NCBI GenBank assembly: GCA_003148945.1 | Contig: QGGY01000003.1 | Span: 186,001-250,000 of the forward strand | DNA from: Murimonas intestini | GTDB lineage: Bacteria > Bacillota > Clostridia > Lachnospirales > Lachnospiraceae | DNA: 64,000 nucleotides | Direction: 5' to 3' | Shown here: piece after piece, positions 15,665 through 23,427 of the stretch | Layout of the letters: each line of letters begins with the position of its first letter | Numbering within the stretch: position 1 is the first letter of the stretch | Translations under genes and position numbers: made by a program | Notes under the pieces: generated by a model | Seen by the model: only the letters and a program-made list of their open reading frames with translations | Databases searched by the model: none | Told to the model about the DNA's origin: nothing

Positions 15665-17853
15665 ATAAAAATCGTATATGGAAAAAAACAGCAGTGGCAG
15701 GCTTTGCTGTCATTCTGGCAGGAACAACCTGCCTGAACGGGATTGGAAAAGTGATGGCAGAAGATAAAAGCGAAAAGACAAAGAAGGATGAAAAAAAGGA
15801 GACAGAGGCACAGACTGAGAGAATTGCCAAAGGCACAAAGGATGAGACTGTCTATGTAAAAGCAGATGCAGACGGACAGATACAGAGTGTGATCGTAAGT
15901 GACTGGCTGAAAAATTCAGATCTGGACATTGCCATGAGCGATGTCTCCGAACTGTCAGGAATTAAGAATGTGAAGGGTGATGAGACATTTGATCAGAACG
16001 GAAATCAGATCACATGGAATGCCGACGGCAACGACATCTATTATCAGGGGGAGACAGATAAGGAGCTTCCTGTAGGGATCAAGGTAACATATTATCTGGA
16101 CGGCAAAGAGACGGCGCCGGAGGATATGGCGGGAAAAAGCGGGAAGGTCAGGATCCGCTACGAGTATATTAATAAGGCAAAGAGCGGGGAAGCTTATGTG
16201 CCGTTTGCTATGGTGACAGGAATGATCCTGCCCACAGAAAACTTTAAAAATGTGACAGTCACAAACGGAAAGGTAATATCAGACGGCAGCAGGAACATAG
16301 CAGTTGGGATGGGATTTCCGGGGCTGGCAGAAAGTTTGAAGCTGAAAGACGCAGAAGAGACGAAAGATCTGGATATACCCAATTATTTCGAAGTCACGGC
16401 GGATGCCCAGGATTTCACACTGTCCATGACAGCTACTGTAGCTACGGCAGATATTCTCAATGAGTTTGGATTTGATGATGCAGACAGCCTGGATGATTTG
16501 ATGGATTCTGTGAGGGAGTTAAGTGAGGCTTCTACAAGTCTTGTGGATGGCAGCGGCGAGCTTGCGGATGGGGTAAAGGAACTTCAGGAAGCATGTAAAA
16601 CCCTGGATACAGGCGCAGGAACATTAAATGAGAAGATGGGTGAGCTCTCAGACGGGCTTGCTCAGCTGAATGGCAGGAAAGGTGAACTCACAAGCGGCGC
16701 ACAGGCGCTGGCAGGAGGAATCGCGGAGCTGAATGAAAAGAAAGGCACGCTTATAAGCGGAGCAGACAGCATTGCAGCGGGAGCAGGGGAACTGAAGAAA
16801 GGGACCGCCAATTTACAGCAGGGCGTGACACAGTATACTGCAGGCGTAGGCACAGCGAAACAGGGAGTTGACAGCTTTGTGGGCGGAGCGTCAGCCCTGG
16901 CGCAGGGAACTACAGAATATGTGAACGGAGTATCCCAGCTGGCTGACGGGCTCAATGATGCCGGAGAGGGGATAGAATCCGCCAAGGCTGCTGTGGCGGC
17001 GCTGCTGCAGCAGTCCATATCAAGCGACACAGCAGTACTGCAGACACTTATGGAGGTGCAGGGCGTTGTAGCCTCTTACACAAGCAATCATGAGATATTG
17101 GTGAAGCTGGCTAATAATGCTGTGCCGGTGGATGAATACACGCAGAAGCTGGCTGACTCCATAGGGCAGCTGCAGACCAGCATCTACTGCCAGCAGCAGC
17201 TCCTGGCCCAGTTCGGACAGGACGGGGATATCAATAAACTGCTTCAGGGAATTGGGAGCCTTCAGGCCGGCGCACAGGAACTGACAGCAAATAACCAGAT
17301 GCTCCTGGATGGGGCAAAAGAGCTGCTGAACAAAGGTCCTCAGCTGGCAAAGGGACTTGATGACCTGAATGCATCCAGTGCAGCACTCAACCAGGGCAGC
17401 GCGTCAGCGGCGCAGGGAGCGTCAGCCCTGGCAGGAGGAGCACTCAGCCTGAGCACAGGAGCGGCACAGCTGGGAGATGGTGTGAGCGCACTTGCCGGAG
17501 GCAGCAGCGCTCTTGCCGCAGGAGCTTCAGAACTGAGTTCAGGAGTAGAAGCCCTTGCATCCGGGGCCAGTCAGATGAAGGAAGGAACAGACACACTGGC
17601 GTCAGGCACAGGCGACCTGGTGGATGGTGCAGATACCCTTAAGGAAGGAGCTGACACTCTGAAAGATGGAATGGAAGAATTCGATGAGGAAGGAATTCAG
17701 AAGCTGTCAGATGCACTGGAAGGGGATATGCAGGATGTGCTTGACAGAATAAAGGCAGTCATGGATGCAGGTAAAGAATACAACAATTTCTCTGGAATTT
17801 CAGAAGATATGGATGGAAGCGTAAAATTTATAATTGAGACGTCAGGTATCTGA
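15661..17853 (+). CDS. Secreted or anchored YhgE/Pip-like protein with xxxLxxG repeats
   Basis: 730 residues. A hydrophobic segment at about residues 10-33 acts as signal or anchor. Residues 40-280 are a beta-rich domain. Residues 290-680 are many copies of a seven-residue xxxLxxG pattern (for example SGAQALAGGIAEL, QGASALAGGALSL), known from YhgE/Pip-family proteins and expected to form a long helical rod. There is no C-terminal membrane segment, unlike full YhgE proteins. The start codon overlaps the MMPL stop codon, which suggests the rod works outside the membrane with the transporter as a docking or channel partner (inference). Confidence 0.8.
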   Translation: MNKNRIWKKTAVAGFAVILAGTTCLNGIGKVMAEDKSEKTKKDEKKETEAQTERIAKGTKDETVYVKADADGQIQSVIVSDWLKNSDLDIAMSDVSELSGIKNVKGDETFDQNGNQITWNADGNDIYYQGETDKELPVGIKVTYYLDGKETAPEDMAGKSGKVRIRYEYINKAKSGEAYVPFAMVTGMILPTENFKNVTVTNGKVISDGSRNIAVGMGFPGLAESLKLKDAEETKDLDIPNYFEVTADAQDFTLSMTATVATADILNEFGFDDADSLDDLMDSVRELSEASTSLVDGSGELADGVKELQEACKTLDTGAGTLNEKMGELSDGLAQLNGRKGELTSGAQALAGGIAELNEKKGTLISGADSIAAGAGELKKGTANLQQGVTQYTAGVGTAKQGVDSFVGGASALAQGTTEYVNGVSQLADGLNDAGEGIESAKAAVAALLQQSISSDTAVLQTLMEVQGVVASYTSNHEILVKLANNAVPVDEYTQKLADSIGQLQTSIYCQQQLLAQFGQDGDINKLLQGIGSLQAGAQELTANNQMLLDGAKELLNKGPQLAKGLDDLNASSAALNQGSASAAQGASALAGGALSLSTGAAQLGDGVSALAGGSSALAAGASELSSGVEALASGASQMKEGTDTLASGTGDLVDGADTLKEGADTLKDGMEEFDEEGIQKLSDALEGDMQDVLDRIKAVMDAGKEYNNFSGISEDMDGSVKFIIETSGI

Positions 17854-17862
17854 TTAAAATGT

Positions 17863-17891
17863 CCAGCCCGGGAGCAGAGCACCCGGGCTGG
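17863..17891 (+). terminator. GC-rich hairpin after the MMPL-YhgE operon
   Basis: CCAGCCCGGG pairs with CCCGGGCTGG across a 9-base loop, starting 10 bases after the stop codon. The following sequence is AATCATGATAATT, so the U-tract is poor and termination may be partial. Confidence 0.6.
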
Positions 17892-17964
17892 AATCATGAT
17901 AATTAAATTGCCAAGCGGGCGTCTTCTGGTGTATAATGAAAAGAAAACACAGGAGGTACCTGTA

Positions 17965-18894
17965 ATGGATGTAATTTGTGTTGGAGAAATGTTGATAGAT
18001 TTTACGCCGGGCACCCAGCCCGCAAGTTATATCAGAAACCCGGGAGGAGCTCCGGCCAATGCCTGCATCGCTATGGCGAGAAACGGACTGGAGGCCGGAT
18101 TTTTAGGAAAGCTGGGCGATGATGATTTTGGCCGTTTCCTGAAGGAAACACTGGAAAAAGACGGTGTGAAGGTGCTCTGCCCCAAGCTTACAGATGAAGC
18201 CATAACAACTCTGGCTTTTGTTACCCTTTATGAGAATGGAGAACGTTCTTTTACATTTGCCAGAAAGCCGGGAGCTGATATGCTGCTGGAGGTCTCTGAT
18301 GTAAAAGCAGAAGATATAGAGAATACAAGGATGCTCCATGCGGGTTCTTTTGGAATGTCAAAGGATCCGTCACGCACTGCAACAGAATATGCCATGAAGC
18401 TGGCTAAAGAAAAAGGAAAGCTGGTCAGCTACGATGTCAACTACCGTGATACAGTTTGGGAAAATGAAGCGGCGGCAAAGGAAGCTGTGGACAGTATATT
18501 GAAATATGTGGATTTATTGAAAATATCAGAGGAAGAGCTGAGCTTTACTGGCGGTGAGGAGAATATTCCGGCATTCATGAAGGAAAACGGGATAACCGTA
18601 GTGATCGAAACACTGGGCGCCGATGGGGCCAAGTATTTCTTTGACGGCAGGGAAGGCCATATCTGCGGACATAAGGTGAAGGCAGTTGATGCAACGGGAG
18701 CGGGAGATGCTTTCTGGGGCGGTTTTTTGTCAAAAATACTTATGAGCGGTGTAAATACAGCTGCTGAGCTTACAGAAGATATAGTAAGGGAATCTCTGGA
18801 ATACGGAAATGCGTCAGGCGCCATCTGTGTGCAGAAAATGGGCGGTATACCGGCGCTTCCCACAAAGGCAGAGATAGAAGGGTATCTGGATTAA
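17965..18894 (+). CDS. PfkB-family sugar kinase (fructokinase-like)
   Basis: 309 residues from the ATG at 17965, which has AGGAGG with 8-base spacing; an upstream in-frame ATG at 17896 has no ribosome site and reaches into the preceding hairpin region. Signature 1 is NPGGAPANACIAMARNG...FLGKLGDDDFGRFL. Signature 2 is DATGAGDAFWGGFL with catalytic Asp248. It transfers phosphate from ATP to a sugar such as fructose; sequence alone does not separate fructokinase from 2-keto-3-deoxygluconate kinase or ribokinase, although the N-terminal NPGGAPAN is frequent in ScrK-type fructokinases. An AraC regulator follows after 12 bases. Confidence 0.85.
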   Translation: MDVICVGEMLIDFTPGTQPASYIRNPGGAPANACIAMARNGLEAGFLGKLGDDDFGRFLKETLEKDGVKVLCPKLTDEAITTLAFVTLYENGERSFTFARKPGADMLLEVSDVKAEDIENTRMLHAGSFGMSKDPSRTATEYAMKLAKEKGKLVSYDVNYRDTVWENEAAAKEAVDSILKYVDLLKISEEELSFTGGEENIPAFMKENGITVVIETLGADGAKYFFDGREGHICGHKVKAVDATGAGDAFWGGFLSKILMSGVNTAAELTEDIVRESLEYGNASGAICVQKMGGIPALPTKAEIEGYLD

Positions 18895-18906
18895 GGTCTG
18901 GATGAC

Positions 18907-19782
18907 ATGTACATAAAAAAAGACGAAACAAAGTTTGACAAAACTTACCCGTTCCATATATTCCGCTATTATTCCTGCCCCGGCGATGATACAGAGGGGC
19001 AGTTCCACTGGCATGAGTTTATGGAAGTCACCTGCGTGGAAGACGGAAGCGGCTGCTACTATGTGAATGGACAGGAATACCAGGTCAGGGCAGGGGACCT
19101 GATCATATTCAACAATGTGGATGTCCATGGCTGGAAGACTACAGAGAAAATGCAGCTCCTTGTCATGACATTTTCCACAGAATTCATATCAGACGGCACC
19201 CATGTCTTTGACTATGATTATCTCGTGCCATTTGTAGAGCGGGGCAGCAACTTTAAGAACAGGATCGGGAAGGATGAGCCATATACGGATGAGATAGCTT
19301 ATACTATGAGGCAGATCCTGCTTGAGTACAGAGAGAGGCGTTTGGGATACCAGCTGATGATAAAGGCTGATGTCCTGCGCATACTGACTATTCTGGTGAG
19401 GCATTTCCAAAAGGAGGAGCCTGCCAGAGAACTGCTATCAGTTAAGAAGACCCAGATGAAACGCCTGGATAAGGCTTTTTCATACATTAAAGAGCATTAT
19501 ATGGAAAAAATCACATTGGAGGAGGTGGCGCAGGTCGCATATATGAGTCCCAATTATTTCTCCACTTATTTTAAAAAAGTGACAGGGAAAAATCTGCGGG
19601 ACTATCTGATTGAACTGCGGGTGCAGAAGGCGGAGGAACTTTTGAAAAACAGTGACAAGAGTGTTCTTGAGATTGCCGGTGCCTGCGGGTTTACCAATAC
19701 TTCGAATTTTTACCGCCTTTATAAAAAAGAAACAGGGCGGTCTCCAGGGGAAACAAGAAGTAAAGTGAGTAAAAAAGTATAA
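18907..19782 (+). CDS. AraC-family regulator with cupin sensor domain
   Basis: 291 residues. The N-terminal half (about 30-110) is a cupin-like arabinose-binding fold: FHWHEFMEVTCVEDGSGCYYVNGQEYQVRAGDLIIFNNVDVHGW. The last 100 residues are the double helix-turn-helix of AraC proteins, with ITLEEVAQVAYMSPNYFSTYFKKVTGKNLRDYLIELRVQKAEELL and SVLEIAGACGFTNTSNFYRLYKKETG. It usually activates nearby genes in response to a sugar or small metabolite. Candidates are the PfkB gene upstream (12 bases away) and the methyltransferase pair downstream, whose promoter has a good -10 (TATAAT at 19825-19830) but no good -35, as expected for an activator-dependent promoter. Confidence 0.9.
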   Translation: MYIKKDETKFDKTYPFHIFRYYSCPGDDTEGQFHWHEFMEVTCVEDGSGCYYVNGQEYQVRAGDLIIFNNVDVHGWKTTEKMQLLVMTFSTEFISDGTHVFDYDYLVPFVERGSNFKNRIGKDEPYTDEIAYTMRQILLEYRERRLGYQLMIKADVLRILTILVRHFQKEEPARELLSVKKTQMKRLDKAFSYIKEHYMEKITLEEVAQVAYMSPNYFSTYFKKVTGKNLRDYLIELRVQKAEELLKNSDKSVLEIAGACGFTNTSNFYRLYKKETGRSPGETRSKVSKKV

Positions 19783-19863
19783 TGAAATCGTAATTATGCA
19801 GAAGATTAAGGGTGAAAAAAAAGCTATAATAAAAAACAACTTATGTAGGAGGTATTTACCGAA

Positions 19864-20670
19864 ATGATTATTATTGGTGAGAAAATCAATGGCTCTATTC
19901 CTGTTGTGGCAGAAGCAATTGCGAAAAGAGATGGGGAATTTATTAAAAACAGGGCGAAACTTCAGGCTGAAAGCGGAGCTACTTTTATTGACTGCTGTGC
20001 TTCTGTAGAAGAGAGCATCGAAGTGGAAACCTTAAAATGGATGATCGAATGCATCCAGGAAGTGACAGATAAGCCCATTTCAGTGGACAGCCCGAGTGCG
20101 GATGTGCTGATCCAGGCATATAAGTTCTGTAATAAGCCGGGAATCATCAACTCTGTATCAATGGAAGGCGACAAAGCAGACAGGATCTTTAAAGAGATCG
20201 CTGATACAGACTGGGAAGTGATCTGTCTTCTGAGTGATGATAAGGGTATCCCTAAAACAGCAGAGGACCGTTTGAGAGTGTTCGACGACCTCATGGCAAA
20301 AGCGAAAGAGTATGGCATCAAACCGAGCCGTTTACATATTGACCCATTAGTAGAAATGCTGTGTACATCAGAAGATGGAATCGCCATGAATGTGGAAGTG
20401 ATCAGCAGCGTGCGCAAACAGTATCCTTCTATCCATATCACAGCAGCTGTCAGCAACATTTCTTTCAACCTGCCTGTTCGTAAGCTGATCAACTTAGGCT
20501 TCACTGTTCTGGCAATGAATGCAGGACTTGACAGCGCTATCCTGGACCCGACAAACAGGGATATGCTGGGACTGATCTATGCCACAGAAGCTCTCCTTGG
20601 ACAGGATGATTACTGTATGGAATATATCGGTGCATACCGTGAAGGAATTATCGGACCAGTTAAGAAATAA
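19864..20670 (+). CDS. Methyltetrahydrofolate:corrinoid methyltransferase-like protein
   Basis: 268 residues, a pterin-binding TIM barrel of the dihydropteroate synthase/AcsE/MtgA superfamily: MIIIGEKINGS at the N terminus, GATFIDCCAS, ISVDSPSADV, and HIDPLVEMLCTSEDG with later ITAAVSNISFNLPVR. Stand-alone proteins of this type move a methyl group between tetrahydrofolate and a cobalamin protein during demethylation of small methylated compounds. It is followed after 32 bases by a UROD-fold gene, so the two likely act together. No corrinoid protein or activator ATPase is in the window. Ribosome site TAGGAGG lies upstream. Confidence 0.82.
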   Translation: MIIIGEKINGSIPVVAEAIAKRDGEFIKNRAKLQAESGATFIDCCASVEESIEVETLKWMIECIQEVTDKPISVDSPSADVLIQAYKFCNKPGIINSVSMEGDKADRIFKEIADTDWEVICLLSDDKGIPKTAEDRLRVFDDLMAKAKEYGIKPSRLHIDPLVEMLCTSEDGIAMNVEVISSVRKQYPSIHITAAVSNISFNLPVRKLINLGFTVLAMNAGLDSAILDPTNRDMLGLIYATEALLGQDDYCMEYIGAYREGIIGPVKK

Positions 20671-20702
20671 AGTCTATCTGTTAACCCTGGAGGAATAAAG
20701 TT

Positions 20703-21893
20703 ATGATGTATAAAGAAAACTGGGAAGAGACAAAAGTAAAATTTAAAAATTACTGGAAACACCAGAATACAGGCAGGCCGCTTATGTGTGTCATTGCCAG
20801 AAAGCCGGAGATTGAACATCTTTCAGACAACAGGCCTGTGGAGGGCGGGTACTCGGACGTGATCTGTCAGGGTAAATATTATGGCCTTCCTGAAGAACTG
20901 AAGTGGAAGGATATGGAGGATAAATATCAGAATGCAGAGCGTATCGTAGCCAGATACCGCCATTTCTGTGAAAACCACATATTCCTGGGAGAGAGCTTCC
21001 CGAATCTGAATGTAGACTTCGGACCTGGTTCACTTGCAGCTTATCTGGGATCAGATATTGGATTTAAGGAAGATACAGTCTGGTTTAAATCCTGCCTTGA
21101 CGGCTGGGAGGATGTACCTCCTTTTAAGTTCGATCCTGAGAACGGATGGTACAAAAAGCATATTGAGCTTGTAAAAGAGTGCCGCCGTCTGGCAGGTGAT
21201 GATTTCTATGTGGATATGCCTGACCTGATGGAAAATGTGGATGTGCTCGCGTCTCTGCGCGGGGCACAGGACATGCTTTACGACATGATCGATGATCCGG
21301 AGATCATTGAGGAGAGGGTTAAGGAGATCACAGCTCTCTACTATGATTACTTTGACAGTTTCTATAATGTGATAAAAGACAATGAGGGCGGAAATGCATA
21401 TACGGTATTCCAGATCTGGGGACCGGGCAGGACAGTAAAGCTTCAGTGTGACTTTTCTGCCATGATGTCACCGGCGAATTTCCGTGATTTTGTCCAGGAC
21501 TCTCTGAGGCAGCAGGCTGAAAAAGCAGACTGTGTGCTGTATCATCTGGACGGTCCTGATGCTATCAAGCATATGGATGCACTGATGGAAATAGACGGTA
21601 TAGATGCCCTTCAGTGGACAAGCGGTGACGCTGGTCCTGATGGAACACTGGAAGACTGGTACGGGATCTATGACAAGGCCCGTGCAGCAGGAAAATCTCT
21701 CTGGGTGAAGGTATACTCAGGTGATTTTGAAGACTGGATCAGAAATGTTGACAGACTTGTAGAGCGTTACGGCTCACACAGCCTTTTCCTGTTCTTCCCT
21801 GAGATGTCTTTAGAGCAGGCAAATACGTTATTAGATCATGCCGAGAAGCACTGGAGCGATGTGGAAGGTACTTTCCCGGGAAAAAGAGGTTGA
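20703..21893 (+). CDS. UROD-fold protein (uroporphyrinogen decarboxylase / MtaA-CmuA-like)
   Basis: 396 residues. Features such as GPGRTVKLQCDFSAMMSP, the C-x-L-Y-H-L-D-G motif (CVLYHLDG) and the C-terminal LFLFFPEMSLEQANTLLDHA fit the uroporphyrinogen decarboxylase superfamily, in particular the methylcobalamin-dependent methyltransferase branch rather than haem biosynthesis. His and Cys in the CVLYHLDG region are candidate zinc ligands. Its position right after a methyltetrahydrofolate methyltransferase supports a methyl-transfer role with an unknown methylated substrate. A true HemE would be expected with other haem genes, none of which are here. A strong terminator follows. Confidence 0.75.
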   Translation: MMYKENWEETKVKFKNYWKHQNTGRPLMCVIARKPEIEHLSDNRPVEGGYSDVICQGKYYGLPEELKWKDMEDKYQNAERIVARYRHFCENHIFLGESFPNLNVDFGPGSLAAYLGSDIGFKEDTVWFKSCLDGWEDVPPFKFDPENGWYKKHIELVKECRRLAGDDFYVDMPDLMENVDVLASLRGAQDMLYDMIDDPEIIEERVKEITALYYDYFDSFYNVIKDNEGGNAYTVFQIWGPGRTVKLQCDFSAMMSPANFRDFVQDSLRQQAEKADCVLYHLDGPDAIKHMDALMEIDGIDALQWTSGDAGPDGTLEDWYGIYDKARAAGKSLWVKVYSGDFEDWIRNVDRLVERYGSHSLFLFFPEMSLEQANTLLDHAEKHWSDVEGTFPGKRG

Positions 21894-22033
21894 CCACTTT
21901 TTAATATTGTACCCATAATATGTGTGCCCGTCATTACCCGGACGGGTGCACGAAAAAAATTGTGTTGGTAACCCATAAAAAGTTTACAATATATAGCCCA
22001 ATCAGGCTGCGCTGCTTTTGGCGGCGCGGCGGC

Positions 22034-22086
22034 GGGGCTGCTGCAACAGCGGACATATATCTGCTGCTGCGGCAGCTCCGTTTTTT
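22034..22086 (+). terminator. Long intrinsic terminator after the methyltransferase pair
   Basis: GGGGCTGCTGC... pairs with ...GCGGCAGCTCC over about 17 positions with one mismatch and a few G-T pairs, followed by GTTTTTTG. It ends only 6 bases from the 3' end of the convergent LacI gene. Confidence 0.8.
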
Positions 22087-22091
22087 GTCCC

Positions 22092-23093
22092 TTAAATAGC
22101 TGCCACAGATTCCCGCTCAATGAGCCTGACGGGAACAAGCACCTTTTTGCCGGGGGAAGAATCTTCACCTGATATCCTGCTTAGAAGTATTTTTGTGGCC
22201 TCTTTTCCAATTGTAAGAAAGTCCTGGGCAATCACGGTGATGGAGGGCGCCAGGGAAGAAAAAAGCGGGTCATCGTCAAAGCCTATTATGGATATTTTCT
22301 CCGGAACAGAAATATTATATTTGGCCAGCTCGGATATACCGGAGAGGCAGCTTTCGTAATAGCAGAAAAAGAGTGCTGTGGGAGGCTCTTTTAGTGAAAG
22401 AAGATGCTGAAGCTGTGCTTCCGCAGCCGGATATGCAGAAGTCTGATAAGAATAGTACTGGGGAATGGAGGGTATCTGGTGGTCCTGGAGAGCATCCAAA
22501 AAACCGCGGGTGCGCTGGCAGATCGTGTAAGTTCCCGGCTCACTGGCAATAAAGCCAATTTTTTTGTGGCCTTTTCCGGCTAAATAAGACCCTGCCATGT
22601 AACCGCCCTGGTAATTGTCGGAGGTGACATAATCCACAGACAGGGAAGATAAGACCTGGTCTAGCAGGACGATGGGAACTCCGTTATCCTCCAGCCTGTT
22701 GAGCGCCTCTTGGGAAAGTGAGCCCGAAACGGCAATCACCCCGCCTATCTTTTTACTGATCAAAAGCTGAATAGTCTTAAGCTGTTTATCTGTCTCAGGC
22801 AGATATGTATGAACAGTGCATGTATAACCCTTTTCCCAGAGGGCGGAAGTTACATAACTCACGGAATGCCCCCAGAAATAGTTGCTGTAGAAAGGGATCA
22901 GCAGGGCGACAGAACGCGAACTCTTGGAACGGAGTCCCTGAGCGATCCGGTTGGGGGTATATCCCAGTTTTTTGATAGAAGCTTCAATCAAAACCTGGTT
23001 TTCTGGCTGGACTTTTTTATGGTTCAGATATCTTGAAATAGTTGACAAGGCCAGACCTGTGTCTTTAGCAATGTCTGTTATCGTAACCTTCAT
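22092..23093 (-). CDS. LacI-family repressor (local regulator of glycan locus)
   Basis: 333 residues. The N-terminal helix-turn-helix and hinge are typical: VTITDIAKDTGLALSTISRYLNHKKV and LGYTPNRIAQGLRSKSSRSVALLIP. The rest is a periplasmic-binding-like sugar-sensing domain ending SIIGFDDDPLFSSLAPSITVIAQD. AAGGAGAAG lies before the start. It is divergent from the sugar ABC transporter genes, and the 334-base gap between them contains a LacI-type palindrome (23249-23260). It probably represses the transporter and glycosidases until a mannose- or fucose-containing sugar binds. Confidence 0.9.
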   Translation of the reverse strand: MKVTITDIAKDTGLALSTISRYLNHKKVQPENQVLIEASIKKLGYTPNRIAQGLRSKSSRSVALLIPFYSNYFWGHSVSYVTSALWEKGYTCTVHTYLPETDKQLKTIQLLISKKIGGVIAVSGSLSQEALNRLEDNGVPIVLLDQVLSSLSVDYVTSDNYQGGYMAGSYLAGKGHKKIGFIASEPGTYTICQRTRGFLDALQDHQIPSIPQYYSYQTSAYPAAEAQLQHLLSLKEPPTALFFCYYESCLSGISELAKYNISVPEKISIIGFDDDPLFSSLAPSITVIAQDFLTIGKEATKILLSRISGEDSSPGKKVLVPVRLIERESVAAI

Positions 23094-23248
23094 GAAACTT
23101 CTCCTTTCTCCTGTGTTTTCTTTATTCTAGCATGGAATATATATCAGGGCAATCTGGTTTTGAAAATTACCTGTTATGCGGCAAAATGATGGTTACTGTT
23201 CACGGAGTAGACAGGAGACTTGATCTGGTAATTAAAGTATAATCAACT

Positions 23249-23260
23249 CGAAACGTTTTG
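23249..23260. promoter_or_regulatory. LacI-type or CcpA-type operator
   Basis: CGAAACGTTTTG is centred on the palindrome AAACGTTT, the core of many LacI-family operators; it also partly fits the catabolite-response (CcpA) consensus. It lies about 100 bases upstream of the predicted -35 box, nearer the LacI gene's own start. Confidence 0.5.
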
Positions 23261-23353
23261 TAAAGTGTAAATATTTATATGTTAATTATGCACTAAAATA
23301 AAACTAATAATATGTTAAAAATGCAAGAAAATATACTATTTTATGTAAAAATA

Positions 23354-23382
23354 TTGACAAAACAATTCGCGTTTGATAATGT
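23354..23382 (+). promoter_or_regulatory. Predicted promoter of the glycan uptake operon
   Basis: TTGACA and TAATGT are 17 bases apart. The spacer contains AATTCGCGTTT, a second imperfect LacI-like half-palindrome, so repressor could bind between the boxes. Confidence 0.65.
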
Positions 23383-23427
23383 GGGCTTATAAAAAATAAC
23401 CTGCAAAAATCTAAAGGAGGAATCATT

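Larger units (their letters stand above)
23094..23427. promoter_or_regulatory. Divergent control region of the glycan locus
   Basis: 334 bases without a credible gene. It holds a LacI-type palindrome at 23249-23260, a near-consensus promoter at 23354-23382 and an AT-rich leader. The interval 23100-23240 shows nothing else recognisable. Confidence 0.6.

Noticed and set aside
16500-17700. DNA-level tandem repeat or CRISPR-like array
   Set aside because: The periodicity is at protein level (xxxLxxG in the YhgE-like gene); the DNA units vary and no spacer structure exists. No CRISPR array was seen anywhere in the window.
20703-21893. HemE (haem biosynthesis uroporphyrinogen decarboxylase)
   Set aside because: No other haem genes are nearby and the gene is paired with a methyltetrahydrofolate methyltransferase, which favours the methyltransferase branch of the fold.
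21924-21951. GTGC-CCGTC / GACGG-GTGCAC hairpin after the UROD-fold gene as a terminator
   Set aside because: It has a bulge and is followed by A residues rather than T; the stem at 22034-22086 with T6 is the better terminator.
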